Below are positions 20,641 to 23,455 of a stretch of 23,455 nt of DNA, piece by piece. The translations under genes were made by a program, and so were the position numbers. Under the pieces are notes generated by a model. It saw only the letters and a program-made list of their open reading frames with translations, was not told where the DNA came from and ran no database searches. How positions within the stretch are numbered: position 1 is the first letter of the stretch; every line of letters starts with the position of its first letter. Source of the DNA: a virus; IMG/VR virus record IMGVR_UViG_3300006868_000116, positions 1 to 23,455 of that record, one strand, 5' to 3'.

Positions 20641-23455
20641 ATGAGTGAAAAAGAATACACAGTAATAGCAAACACTAGAGAAGACTTGCCCGAACTAGAA
20701 GAAGAGATTACTGCTAGTAGCGGAGCAGGCCCTATTCCTAATCGCTCAGTAGACGTTGCTAACCCACGTCCTGGTTCACGTATACAAACACACTTTATGC
20801 TTACAGATGAAGAAGCAGAAGCTCTACGTGCAGACCCTAGAGTACGTGCAGTAGAGATACCGCCAGAGCAACGTGATGATATTAGTATTGGATTAAATGC
20901 TTATCAACAAGGAACATTCCAAAGAGGCAGCGGAGTGAATAGTGCTTATGTAAATTGGGGACTAAGACGCTGCATAGAAGAAACAAATACATACAATAAT
21001 GGCACAACCATTTCAGGCGATTACGAGTATGCAATTGACGGCACAGGTGTTGACGTAGTAATACAAGACAGTGGCATTGAAGCAAATCATCCTGAATGGA
21101 ATGACTATAACGGTGTTAGTCGTTTACAACAAATTGATTGGTACACTGCTAGTGGCCTAGCAGGAACACAGAGTGCTAACCACTACAGAGACTTCGACGG
21201 ACACGGAACACACGTAGCAAGTACAGCCGCAGGATTAAAATACGGATGGGCTAAGGGCGCTCATGTGTACTCACAGAAACTAGGCGGACTTGAAGGTGCA
21301 GGTGATAGTGGAACAGGCATTCCTTTAGCAGATGCATTTGATGCTATACGTCTTTGGCACAATGCTAAAACTAACGGGCGTCCAACTGTAGTTAATATGA
21401 GCTGGGGATACGGTGCTACAGCATCAGGCAATCCTACAAGTGGCGTATATAGAGGCACTGCGTGGACTTGGGGTGTTGACTATACAGACAGAGCAGTACT
21501 AATGGCTGCAACAGGTGTAAGTGACACAATTGAAGGTGTTTACGGTATTTTTAATCCTGCATATGATTATTTTAGAGTTCCGTCAAGAGTTGCTTCAGTA
21601 GATGCTGAAGTTGAAGATATGATCTTAGACGGTATACACGTTTGCATTGCAGCAGGCAATGATTGGCACAAAGCAGACATAAGTGGAGGACCGGATTATA
21701 ATAACACTGTGTTATTTTCTGCTATAGGTACTAGAAGCTACCATCAAGGATCAAGCCCACGTTCACAAAATGCATTTATGGTTGGTAACATTGATTCAAC
21801 ACAAATATTTGATACAACATACAAAGATAAAACTGCATTTTCATCTAGTAGAGGACCAAGTGTTAATATATGGGCACCTGGTTCTAACATACTTGCTGGC
21901 ACATCTAACATCAACGATAACTACACAACTGTTTCAGATCCTACTGATAACAATTATGTAATAACAAGTATTAGCGGAACATCAATGGCTAGTCCTCAAG
22001 TATGTGGAGTAATTGCACAACACCTACAGGTATTCCCTAATCTAACTCCTGCAGAAATGCAAGATAGAATTTTTAATGACGCTAAGAGTGTGCTATACAC
22101 AACGGGTTCAGATACAGACTATGAACTTATAGATGAAAGTCTAATGGGAGCAAGTAATAGGATGTTGTATTCTAGATACGGGCGACAACCATTAAACGTA
22201 ACTACAAATAGTAAATTTACATTAGGTAATACTACATTTACACCTGATGGACCTACCTATTCAGTTGTTCCGGTTGCAAATAATGTAGATGAAGGTAGTA
22301 GTTTAACATTTAATGTAACAACTACTAGTATTGCAGATTCAACAACTCTTTATTGGCAAGTTATACCAACTAATGATTTTGTAGTTTCGAGCGGTAATTT
22401 TACAATAACATCAAATGCAGGATCATTTACAGTTACTCCTACTGCAGACACGACTACTGAAGGTGCAGAAACGTTTTATGCTGTAATTTACAATGACAGT
22501 GTAGGTGGTACTCAGGTTGCAGAATCAGGTAGTGTAACTATAAATGATACAAGTCAAGCTCCAGTATTGTCATACGATTCATTTACTGCAAATTTAAGTG
22601 ATGTAAATGAAGGAGGAACTGTTACCTTTACAGTCAACACATCAAATATAGTAAATGGAACTACAATAGGATACACAATTTCAGGCGTAGATGTAAATGA
22701 TATTACTGCAGCATTATTAACAGGCAGTATTACGATTAACAACAATACAGGGTCATTAGAAATTACGCTGGAAAATGATCTTACTACAGAAGGTAGTGAA
22801 ACACTAACAGTAACACTAGATGCAACAGATAGTGTAGGTACAAGTACTGGTGGTCTAAGTGACAATGTAACAGTGAATGACACAAGCCAAACACCTGTGC
22901 CTACTTATACAACATTTACAGCAAATGTCAGTTCAGTTAACGAAGGCGGAAGCGTAACATTTACAGTATCTACATCAAATGTAATTAACGGAACAACTAT
23001 AGGGTATACAGTCTCTGGTATAAGTGCAAGTGATCTAAGCAGCGGATCAATGACTGGTAATATTACAATTAACAGCAATACAGGTTCTGTATCATTTACA
23101 TTAGACAATGATGTTACAACAGAAGGTAGTGAAACACTTACTGTAACACTAGACGCAACAGATAGTGCAGGTACAAGCACTGGTGGATTAAGTGATAGTG
23201 TAACAGTAAATGATACAAGTCAAACACCTGGGCCTAGTTATGATTCGTTAACATCTTCTGCAAGTTCAATCAACGAAGGAGATACAGTAACATTTACAGT
23301 ATCTACATCAAATGTAATTAACGGAACAACGATAGGGTATACAGTCTCTGGTATAAGTGTAAGTGATCTAAGCAGCGGATCATTAACAGGAGATATCACT
23401 ATAAACAGTAATACAGGCTCTGTATCATTTACATTAGACAATGATGTTACAACAG
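20641..23455 (+). CDS. subtilisin-like (S8) protease with Calx-beta-type repeats, 3' end outside the window
   Basis: An open frame of 938 codons running off the right edge. Residues 1-77 look like an inhibitor-type propeptide ending LTDEEAEALRADPRVRAVEI. The S8 domain (about 130-500) has the full triad: D143 (VVIQDSGI), H188 (FDGHGTHVAS) and S448 (ISGTSMASPQ), plus the oxyanion Asn N340 (CIAAGND). After about residue 535 come Calx-beta-like repeats with xVNEGGxVTFTV and EGSETLTVTL cores and NDTSQTP linkers: one divergent copy, then copies of exactly 111 residues. There is no signal peptide, so it is probably a virion or lysate enzyme rather than an exported one. The ATG lies 2 bases after the fibre stop, with no ribosome binding site. 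Targets could be host surface proteins or other tail proteins. Confidence 0.88.
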   Translation, partial: MSEKEYTVIANTREDLPELEEEITASSGAGPIPNRSVDVANPRPGSRIQTHFMLTDEEAEALRADPRVRAVEIPPEQRDDISIGLNAYQQGTFQRGSGVNSAYVNWGLRRCIEETNTYNNGTTISGDYEYAIDGTGVDVVIQDSGIEANHPEWNDYNGVSRLQQIDWYTASGLAGTQSANHYRDFDGHGTHVASTAAGLKYGWAKGAHVYSQKLGGLEGAGDSGTGIPLADAFDAIRLWHNAKTNGRPTVVNMSWGYGATASGNPTSGVYRGTAWTWGVDYTDRAVLMAATGVSDTIEGVYGIFNPAYDYFRVPSRVASVDAEVEDMILDGIHVCIAAGNDWHKADISGGPDYNNTVLFSAIGTRSYHQGSSPRSQNAFMVGNIDSTQIFDTTYKDKTAFSSSRGPSVNIWAPGSNILAGTSNINDNYTTVSDPTDNNYVITSISGTSMASPQVCGVIAQHLQVFPNLTPAEMQDRIFNDAKSVLYTTGSDTDYELIDESLMGASNRMLYSRYGRQPLNVTTNSKFTLGNTTFTPDGPTYSVVPVANNVDEGSSLTFNVTTTSIADSTTLYWQVIPTNDFVVSSGNFTITSNAGSFTVTPTADTTTEGAETFYAVIYNDSVGGTQVAESGSVTINDTSQAPVLSYDSFTANLSDVNEGGTVTFTVNTSNIVNGTTIGYTISGVDVNDITAALLTGSITINNNTGSLEITLENDLTTEGSETLTVTLDATDSVGTSTGGLSDNVTVNDTSQTPVPTYTTFTANVSSVNEGGSVTFTVSTSNVINGTTIGYTVSGISASDLSSGSMTGNITINSNTGSVSFTLDNDVTTEGSETLTVTLDATDSAGTSTGGLSDSVTVNDTSQTPGPSYDSLTSSASSINEGDTVTFTVSTSNVINGTTIGYTVSGISVSDLSSGSLTGDITINSNTGSVSFTLDNDVTT
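22561..23455 (+). repeat. 333-bp in-frame tandem repeats in the protease gene
   Basis: Units start at 22561, 22894 and 23227 (111 codons each; the last is cut by the window edge). The second and third are nearly identical over long runs: the segments starting at 22961 and 23294 differ at about a dozen of 160 bases. The first unit and the earlier copy (about 22240-22560) are more diverged. This implies recent duplication or ongoing recombination inside the gene. Confidence 0.85.

Noticed and set aside
22554-23441. Repeated minus-strand frames opposite the protease repeats
   Set aside because: They are antisense shadows of the Calx-beta-like repeats and inherit their periodicity. The plus frame has the catalytic domain and is continuous.
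22561-23455. Tandem repeats considered as a CRISPR array
   Set aside because: The repeats are 333 bp, in frame and protein coding, with no spacer structure.
1-23455. Bacterial biosynthetic gene cluster origin for the halogenase region
   Set aside because: No synthetase, carrier protein, transporter or flavin reductase gene is present, and the flanks are phage virion genes on both overlapping transcripts.

Overview
The window is a densely coded piece of a T4-like (myovirus) phage genome. It has neck, tail-completion, sheath and tail-tube genes whose protein sequences resemble T4 gp13, gp14, gp15, gp18 and gp19, particularly the versions carried by marine cyanophages and pelagiphages. The low G+C, the small overlapping genes, the 2-oxoglutarate (2OG) oxygenases, the flavin-dependent halogenase-like genes and the phage subtilase all fit a marine myophage, possibly of SAR11 or a picocyanobacterium. 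The host cannot be fixed from the sequence. No tRNA, CRISPR array, integrase or insertion sequence was seen, and no stretch of more than about 110 bases lacks a gene.

Layout, left to right. (1) 2-675, plus strand: the tail end of an unidentified gene and an HxD-type 2OG-Fe(II) oxygenase. (2) 670-8011, minus strand: nine genes that overlap or abut. In transcription order they are a degenerate cupin, a small charged protein, a DUF6065-like protein, a P4H-type 2OG oxygenase, a second-family 2OG oxygenase, three tandem flavin-dependent (tryptophan-type) halogenase-like proteins and a 67-aa protein. This looks like one translationally coupled tailoring operon and is the most unusual part of the window. 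(3) 8042-8632, plus strand: another 2OG oxygenase, of the same family as the one in the operon. (4) 8629-11721, minus strand: gp14 neck protein, gp15 tail completion protein and a Nudix hydrolase. (5) 11766-17037: gp13 neck protein (+), an antisense HNH endonuclease (-), a very large gp18 sheath (+) and the gp19 tail tube (+), closed by a strong intrinsic terminator. (6) 17084-23455, plus strand: a tail-tube/baseplate-like structural protein, a small conserved structural protein, two paralogous fibre-like proteins and a subtilisin-like protease with Calx-beta-type repeats that runs off the right edge.

Regulation. gp13 and gp19 share the element GATAAATACnnTAGGAG, a T4-type late promoter (TATAAATA-like) fused to a ribosome binding site. 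Between the divergent gp13 and gp14 genes this element sits in a perfect 31-bp palindrome, so each strand carries the same promoter-like octamer. A perfect TATAAATA also faces the HNH gene from the gp18 upstream region.

How the genes may work together. The right two thirds build the neck and contractile tail and carry likely host-contact proteins. The left third encodes oxidative and halogenating enzymes with no visible flavin reductase, so the halogenases would need reduced flavin from the host or from elsewhere in the phage. The substrate is unknown. It could be a small molecule, a host product or a phage protein.
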